Shown piece by piece: positions 33,267-41,745 of a DNA stretch of 64,000 nucleotides. The notes beneath the pieces are model-generated. The model searched no databases. It saw only the letters and a list, made by a program, of their open reading frames with translations, and was not told the DNA's origin. This stretch comes from Amycolatopsis pretoriensis (GTDB taxonomy: Bacteria > Actinomycetota > Actinomycetes > Mycobacteriales > Pseudonocardiaceae). How positions within the stretch are numbered: position 1 is the stretch's first letter; each line of letters starts with the position of its first letter. The translations under genes and the position numbers were made by a program. The stretch spans positions 1-64,000 of the forward strand of contig NZ_FNUJ01000018.1 of NCBI RefSeq assembly GCF_900107925.1, read 5' to 3'.

Positions 33267-35168
33267 ATGGGCAGATTTGGCAGGCTCTTGACCCACGCGA
33301 CGCCCGTGAGCCTCAGCGCGGTTCTCCTGGCGACCGGCGTTTCGGCGGCACAACCGTCCACCACAGACGTTGCCGCGGCGCGTACCGAGGCAGGCATCGC
33401 CGCGTTGCAGGCGATCAAGGCCGGCCTGACGCGCACCGAGCTCAAGCAATCGAGCCGGCTCGTGATCGAGAAGCGGCTGCGAACCGACCCGGCACTGGCG
33501 GCGACGCTGCCGGGTTACCACTCCGGCGTCGACGTCAGCGCGACCGGCGTCGTAGCGGTGGACATCTCCGCCCGCGGTACCGCTGTCGCGGCCACGGTCC
33601 GGGACGCGGGCGGTACCGTCCGCGGCGTATCGCAGGTCGGCACCATCCGCGCCGACCTGCCGCTCTCAGCTCTCGACCGCATCGCCGGCCGAGACGACGT
33701 CGACGCGGTGAAGGCGGCTGTCGAGCCCGTGACCGGGGTCGTGCCGACCGACCGGCGGCCCCGGGCCGGTGACCGGTTGCGGGCTGCGGCGTCGACCGTG
33801 GTGTCCGAAGGGGACCGGACGCACGGCGCCGACAGCGCCCGCGCGAAGTACGGAGTCAGTGGCGCTGGTGTGAAGGTCTGTGTGCTCTCCGACGGCGTCG
33901 ACTCATTGGCGAGGTCGCAATCCTCCGGTGAACTGCCCGCGGTGGACGTCCTCGCCGACCAGCAAGGCGAAGGTGACGAAGGCACCGCGATGCTCGAGAT
34001 TATCCACGACCTCGCACCCGACGCCACTCTAGGGTTCGCCACCGTCACCGGTGACCAGGCCGGTTTTGCGGGCAACGTCCGCGCCCTGGGCACCACCGGC
34101 CGCTGCCAGGTCATCGTCGACGACGTCTCCTACTACGACGAGTCGCCGTTCCAGGACACCGAGGCCGCGCAGGCCGTCAACGACGTCACCGCGGCCGGCG
34201 TACTGTACTTCTCCTCGGCCGGCAACGAGGGCAACCTGCACGACGGCACCAGCGGGTACTACGAAGGCGACTTCCGTGCGTCCCTGGGAGCGATCCCCGG
34301 CGTCACCGGTGTCCCGCACGACTTCGACCCCGGCCCCGCCGTCCAGGACTTCGACCCGTTCACGCCGTCGACCCGCCCGCGGTCACCGTTTTTCGCCGAT
34401 CCGGTGACGCTGTTCTGGTCCGACCCGTGGGGCCAGGCGGCCGACGACTACGACCTGTTCGTCACGGACCCGGACGGCAACGTCATCAGCTCCGGGGAGG
34501 ACCGCCAGACCGGCACGCAGGATCCCTATGAGATCGCGCTGGTGCCCACCGGCACCGATTTCCGGCTCGCCGTGGTCAAGTACAGCGGTGTCGACCGGTT
34601 CATCGCCGTCAGCACCAACCGGGGGCAGTTCACGGCTTCGGGTGCGCTCAAGGCGTTCAGCACCAGCGGTACCATCGCCGGGCACGACGCTGCGGCGAAC
34701 GCGTTCAGCGTCGCGGCCGCGCCGGCCGCGGCGGGGTTCGCGCCGGGCGAGCCGTCCGGGCCGTATCCGGGCTCGTTCACCGCGAGAAGCCCGTGGGAGC
34801 GTTTCTCATCCGACGGGCCGCGGCGGGTGTTCTTCCGCGCCGACGGTACGACATTCACCCCCGGCACCGTGTCTTCAACGGGCGGGGGGACCCGCCGGAA
34901 GCCGGACATTACCGCCGCTGACGGCGTGACAACGTCGGTACCCGGCTTCGAGCGGTTCAACGGCACGTCGGCCGCGGCCCCGCACGCTGCCGCCATCGCC
35001 GCTCTAGTGCTGTCGGCCAAGCCGGCGGCGACGCCAACGCAGGTCCGCACAGCCCTGCTGTCCTCGGCGCTCGACCTGGGCGCCCCCGGATTCGGCACGG
35101 TGAGCGGCAACGGCATGGTGATGCCCGGGCGGGCACTGGCCGCCCTCGGTGTCCGGCCGAAGTACTGA
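33267..35168 (+). CDS. Secreted S8/S53-superfamily serine protease, subtilase-like with Glu at the His position
   Basis: The 633-residue product has a signal peptide (ending near VSAAQ), a pro-region to about 175, and a subtilase catalytic domain. Asp209 lies in VCVLSDGVDS and Ser568 in FNGTSAAAPHAAAI. The segment that carries the catalytic His in subtilisin (HGT) reads GDEGTAMLEIIHDLAP, so Glu238 takes that place, and the oxyanion-hole region reads IVDDVSYYD with Asp where subtilisins have Asn. Glu and Asp at these sites are the hallmark of sedolisins, suggesting a mixed-type site. A beta-rich insert occupies about 335-500. The gene follows the membrane protein by 2 bp. Confidence 0.85.
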   Translation: MGRFGRLLTHATPVSLSAVLLATGVSAAQPSTTDVAAARTEAGIAALQAIKAGLTRTELKQSSRLVIEKRLRTDPALAATLPGYHSGVDVSATGVVAVDISARGTAVAATVRDAGGTVRGVSQVGTIRADLPLSALDRIAGRDDVDAVKAAVEPVTGVVPTDRRPRAGDRLRAAASTVVSEGDRTHGADSARAKYGVSGAGVKVCVLSDGVDSLARSQSSGELPAVDVLADQQGEGDEGTAMLEIIHDLAPDATLGFATVTGDQAGFAGNVRALGTTGRCQVIVDDVSYYDESPFQDTEAAQAVNDVTAAGVLYFSSAGNEGNLHDGTSGYYEGDFRASLGAIPGVTGVPHDFDPGPAVQDFDPFTPSTRPRSPFFADPVTLFWSDPWGQAADDYDLFVTDPDGNVISSGEDRQTGTQDPYEIALVPTGTDFRLAVVKYSGVDRFIAVSTNRGQFTASGALKAFSTSGTIAGHDAAANAFSVAAAPAAAGFAPGEPSGPYPGSFTARSPWERFSSDGPRRVFFRADGTTFTPGTVSSTGGGTRRKPDITAADGVTTSVPGFERFNGTSAAAPHAAAIAALVLSAKPAATPTQVRTALLSSALDLGAPGFGTVSGNGMVMPGRALAALGVRPKY

Positions 35169-35204
35169 AGTCGCCATTTCGGCAAGGACGGGAGCCGCCG
35201 CCGC

Positions 35205-35880
35205 ATGCGTTTCACCCAGTACTACCTCGAATGCTTGTCCCCTACTTCAGACCTGATCGCCGACGAGACCACCGGACACGCCGTGATCGTCGACCCGCAC
35301 CGCGACATCGCCGAGTACACCGCAAATCTGCGCGCTCACGGGCTCACGCTCGCGGGAGTGATCAACACCCACATCCACACCGACTTCGTCGCCGGGCACC
35401 TGGAACTGGCCGCGGCAGCCGGCCGATCGACCCGGCGGAACTCCAACGGCTGCCGCATTCAGGCGCAGTTGTGCTCGAGGACCGCCCGCCGCAGGACTTC
35501 GCGGCCGGTCACCTACGCGACTCACTCATCGTCCCGGCCGACGGCCGGTTCGCCGAGCAGGCCGCCACCATCACCCCGCCGGGCAGCACCATCGTCATCG
35601 TCGCACCGGACGACCGGCAAGACGAGCTGGTGCCCCGGCTGGCCCGCGGGGGGTCGATGGCGTCGCAGGACACCTGGACGATCCCACCGCCGCACCGCCG
35701 ACCGTCGCCGACGAGGTCGACCGCGCGAGCCGGATCACGGCGGACCACCTCCGCCGTAGTCACGGGGCCGCCGCGGCACCGGATGGTCGTCGATGTCCGC
35801 GGCGACGACGGGCGCGCGGCGGGCGTCATCGAAGGTTCACCGCACATCCCGTTGCCGCAGTTGCCGGAGCAGGTCACAAA
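35205..35880 (+). pseudogene. Metallo-beta-lactamase/rhodanese fusion protein, truncated and frameshifted
   Basis: From ATG 35205 the frame encodes MRFTQYYLECLSPTSDLIAD, VDPHRDIAEYTANLRAHGLT and GVINTHIHTDFVAGHLELAA, the start of an ETHE1-like persulfide dioxygenase with metal motif HIHTD. Near 35420 it loses the rest of the lactamase domain; a second frame continues PAELQRLPHSGAVVLEDRPP and QDFAAGHLRDS, then a rhodanese segment VVDVRGDDGRAAGVIEGSPH and IPLPQLPEQV. Here the sequence runs directly into the MFS remnant. Intact homologues handle sulfane sulfur. The missing end of a rhodanese of the same type lies at 40400-40600. Confidence 0.75.
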
Positions 35881-36395
35881 ATCACCCAGCCCGGTGCTGC
35901 CGCTGGGCTTCTTCGACCGGATGCGCTCGGTGGCGCCGTTCCTGGCGATGTTGTTGATTCCTGCGGGATAATTCGGTTTCCTGTACGTCGCTGCCCTGCA
36001 CGTCGAGGACGTGCTCAGCTACAGCCCGCTGCTGGTGCTGCCGTTCACGGCCGCGCTGGTGCTCGACGTTGTGATCGTGCCCCGGCTGGTGGCGCGTGGG
36101 GGCGAGCGGGTGACGGGTGGCGCAGGAACGGCCTTGCTCAGCCTCGGTCTGCTGTGGATGTATCAGCTCGACGCGGACATGCTGGGGCTGGGCGCGGGTC
36201 TCACGGTCGCACCGCTGACCAGCGTCCTGCTGGCCCTGGGACCGGCCGAGCAGCTGTCCGCAGCGTCGAGTCCTAACCAGAGCGTGCATCAACTCGGCGG
36301 CGCGGTGGGCCTGGCCGCGCTGACGATGGTCTTCAGCGCGGCCGGCGGCGGTGTCGGCCGCATCACCACGGCCTTGCTGACGGGCACGACCAGCA
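35881..36395 (+). pseudogene. C-terminal half of a DHA2 exporter paralogous to the gene at 5687
   Basis: The frame reads PSPVLPLGFFDRMRSVAPFL and AMLLIPAG, then TAA at 35969 where the paralogue has Gln, then FGFLYVAALHVEDVLSYSPL, GGERVTGGAGTALLSLGLLW, LGAGLTVAPLTSVLLALGPA and QLGGAVGLAALTMVFSAAGG. Every block matches the exporter at 5687-7087 with a few deletions of two to eight residues. The N-terminal half is absent; the left edge is joined to the lactamase-rhodanese relic. Confidence 0.88.
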
Positions 36396-36530
36396 GAAGG
36401 CCACGCCCAACGGCGACATCGCGCTGCTGCACCTGACGACCGCGGTGAACACGACGTACATGAAACTCGGCATCGGTAACCCGCCCACCGGGTCGACCCA
36501 CGCGGCTGCGCTGACCCGCGCTGTGCACGT
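36396..36530 (+). pseudogene. Fragment of a trypsin-like (S1) protease
   Basis: A frame reads KATPNGDIALLHLTTAVNTT then YMKLGIGNPPTGSTH. The DIALL core with the preceding Asn/Gly is the catalytic-Asp segment of S1 trypsin-like proteases (usually NDIALLRL). Neither the His nor the Ser region remains. It abuts the exporter relic, so 35205-36530 is a mosaic of three unrelated gene fragments. Confidence 0.5.
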
Positions 36531-36638
36531 GGACCCCAGGCCAGCGGCTGGCGAGCCAGTCGTAGAACTCGTACGCCTACGTACCCGCACGCCAACGACG
36601 ACTTCGACCCCTGTTGGGTTCGAGATACATTTGATCGG

Positions 36639-37490
36639 TCATGCGCGGTAGAGCTCGCCGAGCAGATTGAGCACCGTGCGAGTGGCGGGGTGGGGGTCGT
36701 CGCGCCACCAGACCAGTCGCACGGCGACCGGTTCGGCGTCGCGCACCGGCCGGTAGACGATGCCGGGGCGGGGATACTGGTCCACGACGGACTGCGCGGT
36801 GACCCCTATGCAGCGGCCGGTGGCAATGACCGTGAGCCAGTCGTCGATCTCGCGGCTCTCCTGTGTCGCCGGGCGCGCGTCCGCGGGCCACAGTTCCGCA
36901 GTGGTCGACCCGGTGCGCCGGTCGACGACCAGGACGCGGCTGCTGAGCTCGGCCAGCCGCACCGAGCGGCGCCGCGCCAGTGGGTCGGAGGCGGCCAGCG
37001 CGCACCAGCGTGGCTCGTGACCCACGGTGGCGCCCTCGAAGCGGCGGTCGTCTAACGGCCTGCGCAGGACCGCGAGGTCCGCGGTGCCCTCGACCAGACC
37101 GGCGCTCGGAGAGTTGATGCGAAGCAGATGCACTGGCGTGTCCGGCTGCGATTCCCGCCACCGGCGTTGAAAGGCGTGGGTGAGTCGGCCGAGCGCCGAC
37201 CAGGCGTGGCCGATCCGCAGTTCGACATGACCCGAGGTCGTCAGCTGCACCAGGTTGTCGACCTCGGTCAGCACGCGCCGGGCGTGCGTCATGACGCGGA
37301 GTCCCGTTTCCGTCAGCGAGGTTTCGCGGGACGTACGGCGCAGCAGCCGCACGCCAAGGCGCTTCTCGAGCACCGCAATCGTTCGTGAGACCGCAGCCTG
37401 GGAGACGCCCAGAGCGATCGCGGCGTCGGTGAACGTGCCCTCGTCCACGATCGCGACGAGGCACCGCAGCTGACGCACTTCGACATCCAT
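36639..37490 (-). CDS. LysR-family transcriptional regulator
   Basis: The 283-residue product has the LysR helix-turn-helix at residues 1-60 (VRQLRCLVAIVDEGTFTDAA, ALGVSQAAVSRTIAVLEKRL) and a substrate-binding domain (VELRIGHAWSALGRLTHAFQ, ADLAVLRRPLDDRRFEGATV). ATG 37490 (MDVEVRQLRCL) was chosen as the normal family start over an upstream in-frame codon. It is divergent from the EamA exporter gene at 37541 with about 50 bp between them, the classic arrangement in which a LysR protein controls its neighbour. Effector unknown. Confidence 0.92.
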   Translation of the reverse strand: MDVEVRQLRCLVAIVDEGTFTDAAIALGVSQAAVSRTIAVLEKRLGVRLLRRTSRETSLTETGLRVMTHARRVLTEVDNLVQLTTSGHVELRIGHAWSALGRLTHAFQRRWRESQPDTPVHLLRINSPSAGLVEGTADLAVLRRPLDDRRFEGATVGHEPRWCALAASDPLARRRSVRLAELSSRVLVVDRRTGSTTAELWPADARPATQESREIDDWLTVIATGRCIGVTAQSVVDQYPRPGIVYRPVRDAEPVAVRLVWWRDDPHPATRTVLNLLGELYRA

Positions 37491-37540
37491 AACCAGATCG
37501 TATAGTTTTTGCGCGCCACGCATTTTGCCCGGAGTCCACC

Positions 37541-38413
37541 GTGGCACAGGATCACTGCGTGCCAGCAGCCCCGTCTCGCCCCGCGTCCATGGCCGGGGTT
37601 GTCACGATGCTCGCCAGCGGTCTTTCGACCCAGTTCGGCGCCGCGATCGGATCGCTGGCCTTCGCGGTGCTCGGCCCGGCCGGCGTCGTCGCGGTCCGCC
37701 AGTGCGTCGCGGCGGCGGTCCTGCTCGCAGTGGGCCGGCCCCGCCTGCTGTCCTTCACTCGGCAACAGTGGGGGCCGGTGCTGCTGCTCGCGGCGGTCTT
37801 CGGTGCTGTGAACCTGTCGCTCTACACCGCGATCGACCGGATCGGTCTTGGCCTGGCGGTGACCCTGGAATTCCTCGGTCCCCTCACGATCGCGCTGGCC
37901 GGCTCGCGCCGACGCGTGGACCTGGGCTGCGGCGTACTCGCCACGGCGGGAGTGGTCGTGCTGATGCGTCCTCGTCCCAGTGCCGACTACTTCGGCATGG
38001 GTCTCGCGCTATTCGCCGCCGCCTGCTGGGCCGCTTACATCCTTCTCAACCGCTCCATCGGCCAGCGCATCCCCGGAGCACAGGGCACGGCCGCCGCGGC
38101 GGGGCTGTCTGCGTTGGTCTACCTGCCCATTGGAGCCGACGTCGTGGTGCACCAACATCCTTCCGCCGGGGCGATCGGCGCGGCCGTCGCGGCCGGGATC
38201 CTGGCCTCCGCCTTGCCGTTCCTCGCGGACCTGTTCGCGTTGCGCCGCGTTCTCCCTGAAGCGTTCGGATTGTTCATGAGCGTGAACCCGGTGTTCGCCG
38301 CGGCCGTCGGCGCGCTCCTCCTAGGACAGAAGCTCGACGCGGCCGCGTGGTCGAGCATCGCCGCGATCATTGCGGCCAACACCGTCAGCATCCTCACGAA
38401 GCAGCGTCCGTGA
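37541..38413 (+). CDS. EamA/RhtA-type exporter of the drug/metabolite transporter superfamily
   Basis: The 290-residue product has about ten hydrophobic helices in two EamA repeats: the first includes LGPAGVVAVRQCVAAAVLLA, NLSLYTAIDRIGLGLAVTLE and FLGPLTIALA; the second includes ALFAAACWAAYILLNRSIGQ, ALPFLADLFALRRVLPEAFG and LFMSVNPVFAAAVGALLLGQ. The family exports amino acids and related metabolites; the pattern is closest to threonine/homoserine exporter RhtA. GTG 37541 follows GGAG. Divergent from the LysR gene and overlapping the next gene region by a GTGA motif at 38410, it is probably cotranscribed with the aminopeptidase. Confidence 0.9.
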   Translation: MAQDHCVPAAPSRPASMAGVVTMLASGLSTQFGAAIGSLAFAVLGPAGVVAVRQCVAAAVLLAVGRPRLLSFTRQQWGPVLLLAAVFGAVNLSLYTAIDRIGLGLAVTLEFLGPLTIALAGSRRRVDLGCGVLATAGVVVLMRPRPSADYFGMGLALFAAACWAAYILLNRSIGQRIPGAQGTAAAAGLSALVYLPIGADVVVHQHPSAGAIGAAVAAGILASALPFLADLFALRRVLPEAFGLFMSVNPVFAAAVGALLLGQKLDAAAWSSIAAIIAANTVSILTKQRP

Positions 38414-38442
38414 GTTCACCCATCACCGCAAAGGAACCTTCC

Positions 38443-39711
38443 ATGCCCGGCGTCACGCTGACCGACCACTTCTTCTCCGTCCCACTCGACCACGATCGGA
38501 CGGAGGGCGAGCACATCGAGATCTACGCACGCGAGGTGGTGGAGACCGGACGCGAGCGCGAGCGACTGCCCTGGCTGCTGTTCTTGCAAGGCGGCCCCGG
38601 CATGCTGCCGCCGCGTCCGGTCGGCCGGGACTCCTGGCTGGACCGCGCACTCGACGACTACCGCGTCCTCCTGCTCGACCAGCGCGGCACCGGCCGTTCC
38701 ACGCCGATCACCCGGCAGACGCTCCCGGCCCGTGGCGAGCCCGCCGCGCAGGCCGGATTCCTCACCCACTTCCGCGCCGATGCCATCATCCGCGACGCCG
38801 AGCTGATCAGGCGCGAACTGACCGGCAAACCGTGGTCGGTGCTCGGTCAGAGCTTCGGCGGCATGTGCACCGTCACCTATCTCTCGTTCGCCCCCGACGG
38901 CCTGCGCGAGGCAGTGATCACCGGCGGTCTTCCCGGGTTGCGCGTCACCCCCGACGAGGTCTACCGCGCCGCCTATCCACGCGTGCACCGCAAGAACACC
39001 GCGTACTACCGCCGGTATCCGCAGGACGCGGCCGCGGTCCGCTGCATCGCCGCGCACCTGATCGAGCGCCCGGCGCCGTTGCCGGATGGATCCCTGCTCA
39101 CCGTCGAGGCCTTCCAGTCGCTCGGGATGGTGCTCGGCACGAGGGACGGCGCGGACGTGCTGCACTACCTGCTCGAAGACGCCTGGGCCGGGGCGGAGCT
39201 GTCCGACGGCTTCCTTGACCGCGTCACGGCTTCCCTGAGCTACGCCCAGCTGCCGCTGAAGTCACTCATGCTCGAACTCACCTACGCCCAGCGCGGCACC
39301 GGCGCGCCGAACTGGGCGGCCCAGCGGCTGCGCGGCGAGTTCCCCCAGTTCGACGCGCGCCGGGCGCTGGCGGGCGACGACCCGGTGCTGTTCACCGGCG
39401 AGACCACCTACCCGTCCCTGTTCGACCAACCGTGTATCGCGCCCCTGCGCGAGGCGGCCGAGGTGTTGTTCGCCCGCGGAGATTGGCCCGACCTCTACGA
39501 CCCGCAGCGCTTGGCCGCGAACGAGGTCCCCGTGGCGGCTGCGGTGTACCTCGACGACATGTACGTCGATGCGACTTACTCGCTGCAGACCGCCGAGACG
39601 ATCAGGGGCCTGCGGCTGTGGGCGACCAACGAGTACGAGCACGACGGGCTGCGCGTCAGCGACGGACGCGTCCTGGACCACCTGCTGCGAACGCTGCACG
39701 GCCAGGTCTGA
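38443..39711 (+). CDS. S33 peptidase, proline iminopeptidase-like
   Basis: The 422-residue product is an alpha/beta-hydrolase peptidase. FLQGGPGMLPPRPVG supplies the oxyanion loop (HGGPG-like), LLDQRGTGRSTPI is the family block near residue 85, Ser137 sits in VLGQSFGGMCTVTYL, and the catalytic His is in TNEYEHDGLRVS near 399. It removes N-terminal Pro or other residues from small peptides in the cytoplasm. ATG 38443 follows AAAGGAA; GTG 38410, overlapping the exporter stop, is an alternative. With the EamA exporter and LysR regulator it may form a unit that breaks down and exports amino acids or peptides. Confidence 0.9.
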   Translation: MPGVTLTDHFFSVPLDHDRTEGEHIEIYAREVVETGRERERLPWLLFLQGGPGMLPPRPVGRDSWLDRALDDYRVLLLDQRGTGRSTPITRQTLPARGEPAAQAGFLTHFRADAIIRDAELIRRELTGKPWSVLGQSFGGMCTVTYLSFAPDGLREAVITGGLPGLRVTPDEVYRAAYPRVHRKNTAYYRRYPQDAAAVRCIAAHLIERPAPLPDGSLLTVEAFQSLGMVLGTRDGADVLHYLLEDAWAGAELSDGFLDRVTASLSYAQLPLKSLMLELTYAQRGTGAPNWAAQRLRGEFPQFDARRALAGDDPVLFTGETTYPSLFDQPCIAPLREAAEVLFARGDWPDLYDPQRLAANEVPVAAAVYLDDMYVDATYSLQTAETIRGLRLWATNEYEHDGLRVSDGRVLDHLLRTLHGQV

Positions 39712-40399
39712 AGCGGAGCGCCAATCGGCTGGGAGCCGCCACATAGCTAGCCGAATCGGGCCGTGAGTGCAATGGAACGAGAAATCTCGTCAAGCTAGTG
39801 AGCCACTGATAGACTGGACGGAGGCGAGCGCAGCGCGGTGTACATGGACGGGCACAGTCCGCCATGAATGCTGACAGCATTACCTTCGATCGCATTCCGC
39901 CGCCGAATCACGGGCTGGTCAAGGAGTCGCAGGACCGATCGGATGAGCCCTGCCGAGTGGTCTCCCCAGCTCGTTCGTGGAACGTGGCCCGGCGGTGGCT
40001 CCGTTTCGGCCCCCGAGGCGTTACAAGGAGCCGGTCGGTGTCCGGCACCCTCGACAGGTTCGGGGCCGATACCCTGCCGAGCTTCGCGCACCGGGGCGTC
40101 ACTCGACTCGCTGAACTCGGGTCCGGGACGTCATTCCGACGCGGCCAGCTCTCTTTTCTCGTGCTGAGGTGATCGATCCGGCACGCCCCTGACCGTCCTG
40201 ATCGCCGGCAGTTTGGCTCGGCGGCAATACGCTCCCTGTTTGCCGCCGAGCCCTACCTCCATCATGCGACGTGCGGTGCGCGAATCGCAGTCACCGTTGG
40301 GACGGTGGTGTCTTATGCCGAGCACGCCAGCAAGGTCACCGTGCTGTACCTCCGTCGCAACCGCACCACCGCCACGGCGCCAGTGGCGTCGACCTTCGC
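39712..40399. other. Region without a recognisable gene, one strong hairpin
   Basis: The 688 bases after the aminopeptidase hold open frames of poor quality on both strands. The only clear structure is the hairpin at 40215-40252, listed separately. The sequence just before 40400 grades into the rhodanese remnant. Confidence 0.4.
40215..40252. terminator. Perfect 13-bp hairpin
   Basis: GGCTCGGCGGCAA (40215-40227) and TTGCCGCCGAGCC (40240-40252) are perfect inverse complements with a 12-base loop. No intact gene ends close by (the nearest stops are 39711 on plus and 40630 on minus), so it is probably the terminator of a lost gene or a late terminator for the catabolic operon. Confidence 0.55.
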
Positions 40400-40600
40400 G
40401 GCGACGACCGCGGCCGGTGCCATCGCGGGTTCGCTGCGCATCCCGTTGGCCAGCTGCCGGAGCGGGTCGCGGAGATTCCCCTCGACCGGCCTGTCGTGCT
40501 GCACTGCACAGGCGGGCACCGCTCTTCGATCGCCGCGAGCGTCCTGCGGCGCGCTGGCCATCCCGACGTGCCCGATCTCCCCGGCGCTTATGCGGCTTAG
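40400..40600 (+). pseudogene. C-terminal rhodanese-domain remnant
   Basis: A plus frame reads VAEIPLDRPVVLHCTGGHRS then SIAASVLRRAGHPDVPDLPG AYAA before TAG at 40598. This is the end of a rhodanese domain with active-site Cys in HCTGGHRS and the closing GGYxAW-like segment. The upstream part is frameshifted (DLRGDDRGRC, in another frame GAIAGSLRIPL). It corresponds to the part missing from the lactamase-rhodanese relic at 35205-35880, and both share a stretch around atcccgttg and gccggagc. Confidence 0.7.
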
Positions 40601-40629
40601 GTCTGGGACGGGGCTGAGCGGCCGATGTG

Positions 40630-41745
40630 TCACACCGACAGTGGGTCCAGCTCGCCCGCCAGCACCGACAACGCCTCGGTCAGGTAGTAGTCGCCCCAGA
40701 CCAGTTCGTGGGCCGTTGCCAGCCCGATGAGCTTGTTGTAGCACCCCTGCCCCAGTATCCTGATCGAAGGGGGCATTCCCGGCACGGTGCGCATGTAGTC
40801 GCCGATGAGCGCCTGGACGGTACGCCGGGCCAGCAGCCGGTACGGCTCCCCGTCGGTGACGAGTTCCGCCAGCTTGAGCAGCGCCGCCGCCGCGATCGCC
40901 GTCGACGACGTGTCCCGGACAGTACCCGGATCGTCGAAGTCCCAGTACGCCACCAGGTCGTCCGGAACATGGGCACTCCACCAGTCCGCGACCCCGATCG
41001 CGGTGTACAGCAGCTCCGGCCGGCCGGGCAGGCGGTGCGCCGCCATCGCGAACGCCAGCATCGCCCACGCTTGCGCCCGCGCCCAGGTGCTCTCGGCCGA
41101 GAAGCCTTTATGGCTGTAGCGGCGCACGATCGCACCGGTGTCGGCGTCGACCGTGCCCGACTGGCACACCGAACCGTCCGAGCGCACGCAGATCTCGATG
41201 TGCCGGAGGGCGTGCGAGGCGGCCGCCTCGGTCATCGCCGGGTCGGCGACGCGATCGGCTACCGCGGTGAGCAGGGAAACCACCGCCCCCACGGCGTCGA
41301 TGCTCGTCTCGCTGTCGCCGACGCTGTGCGCTTCCTCCGCGGCCGTGCCCAGCGGCACGAGGCCCGCGGCCGGGTTGTACGCCTTCATCAAGCCCTCCGC
41401 ACCGCGGACCGCGCGGTCCCACGCACCTTCGTCGCCGACGAGCCGGCCGCCCAGTAAAGCGCCGTAGTGGAAAAGGAAACCACGGAAGATCGTGGGTGAG
41501 TGTTCGCGGCCGTCGAGGCGAGCGGAGTACTCGCGCGCGGCGCCGAGGAACCGCTCGTCGCGTGCGGCAGCCAGCCACAGCTGGCCGACGAAATGACCTC
41601 CGGTCCAGTCGCCGTCCGGGGTGGTGGTCCATTCCCCGGTCCGCGGATCCGCGAAGTGCGGGAAGCCCGGCAGCCGGTCGGCGAGTGTTCGCTCGAGCCG
41701 ACCGAGCATGAGCGCGCGAGCGGCGGAGATCGTGTCCATGGTCAT
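40630..41745 (-). CDS. GH88/GH105-type unsaturated glucuronyl hydrolase-like protein
   Basis: The 371-residue product matches the alpha/alpha-barrel GH88 pattern: DWTGGHFVGQLWLAAARDER near residue 47, GDSETSIDAVGAVVSLLTAV near 142, the signature HKGFSAESTWARAQAWAMLA near 210, and AYWDFDDPGTVRDTSSTAIA near 265. GH88 enzymes hydrate and so release 4,5-unsaturated uronic acids from glycans or glycosides; catalysis uses Asp residues in the DWTGG and GDxxID-type segments, both present. The ATG at 41745 overlaps the stop of the CoA-transferase gene (ATGA), so it is the last gene of the five-gene operon. A glycosidase in an acyl-CoA operon is unusual; no signal peptide is seen, so it acts inside the cell. 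Confidence 0.82.
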   Translation of the reverse strand: MTMDTISAARALMLGRLERTLADRLPGFPHFADPRTGEWTTTPDGDWTGGHFVGQLWLAAARDERFLGAAREYSARLDGREHSPTIFRGFLFHYGALLGGRLVGDEGAWDRAVRGAEGLMKAYNPAAGLVPLGTAAEEAHSVGDSETSIDAVGAVVSLLTAVADRVADPAMTEAAASHALRHIEICVRSDGSVCQSGTVDADTGAIVRRYSHKGFSAESTWARAQAWAMLAFAMAAHRLPGRPELLYTAIGVADWWSAHVPDDLVAYWDFDDPGTVRDTSSTAIAAAALLKLAELVTDGEPYRLLARRTVQALIGDYMRTVPGMPPSIRILGQGCYNKLIGLATAHELVWGDYYLTEALSVLAGELDPLSV

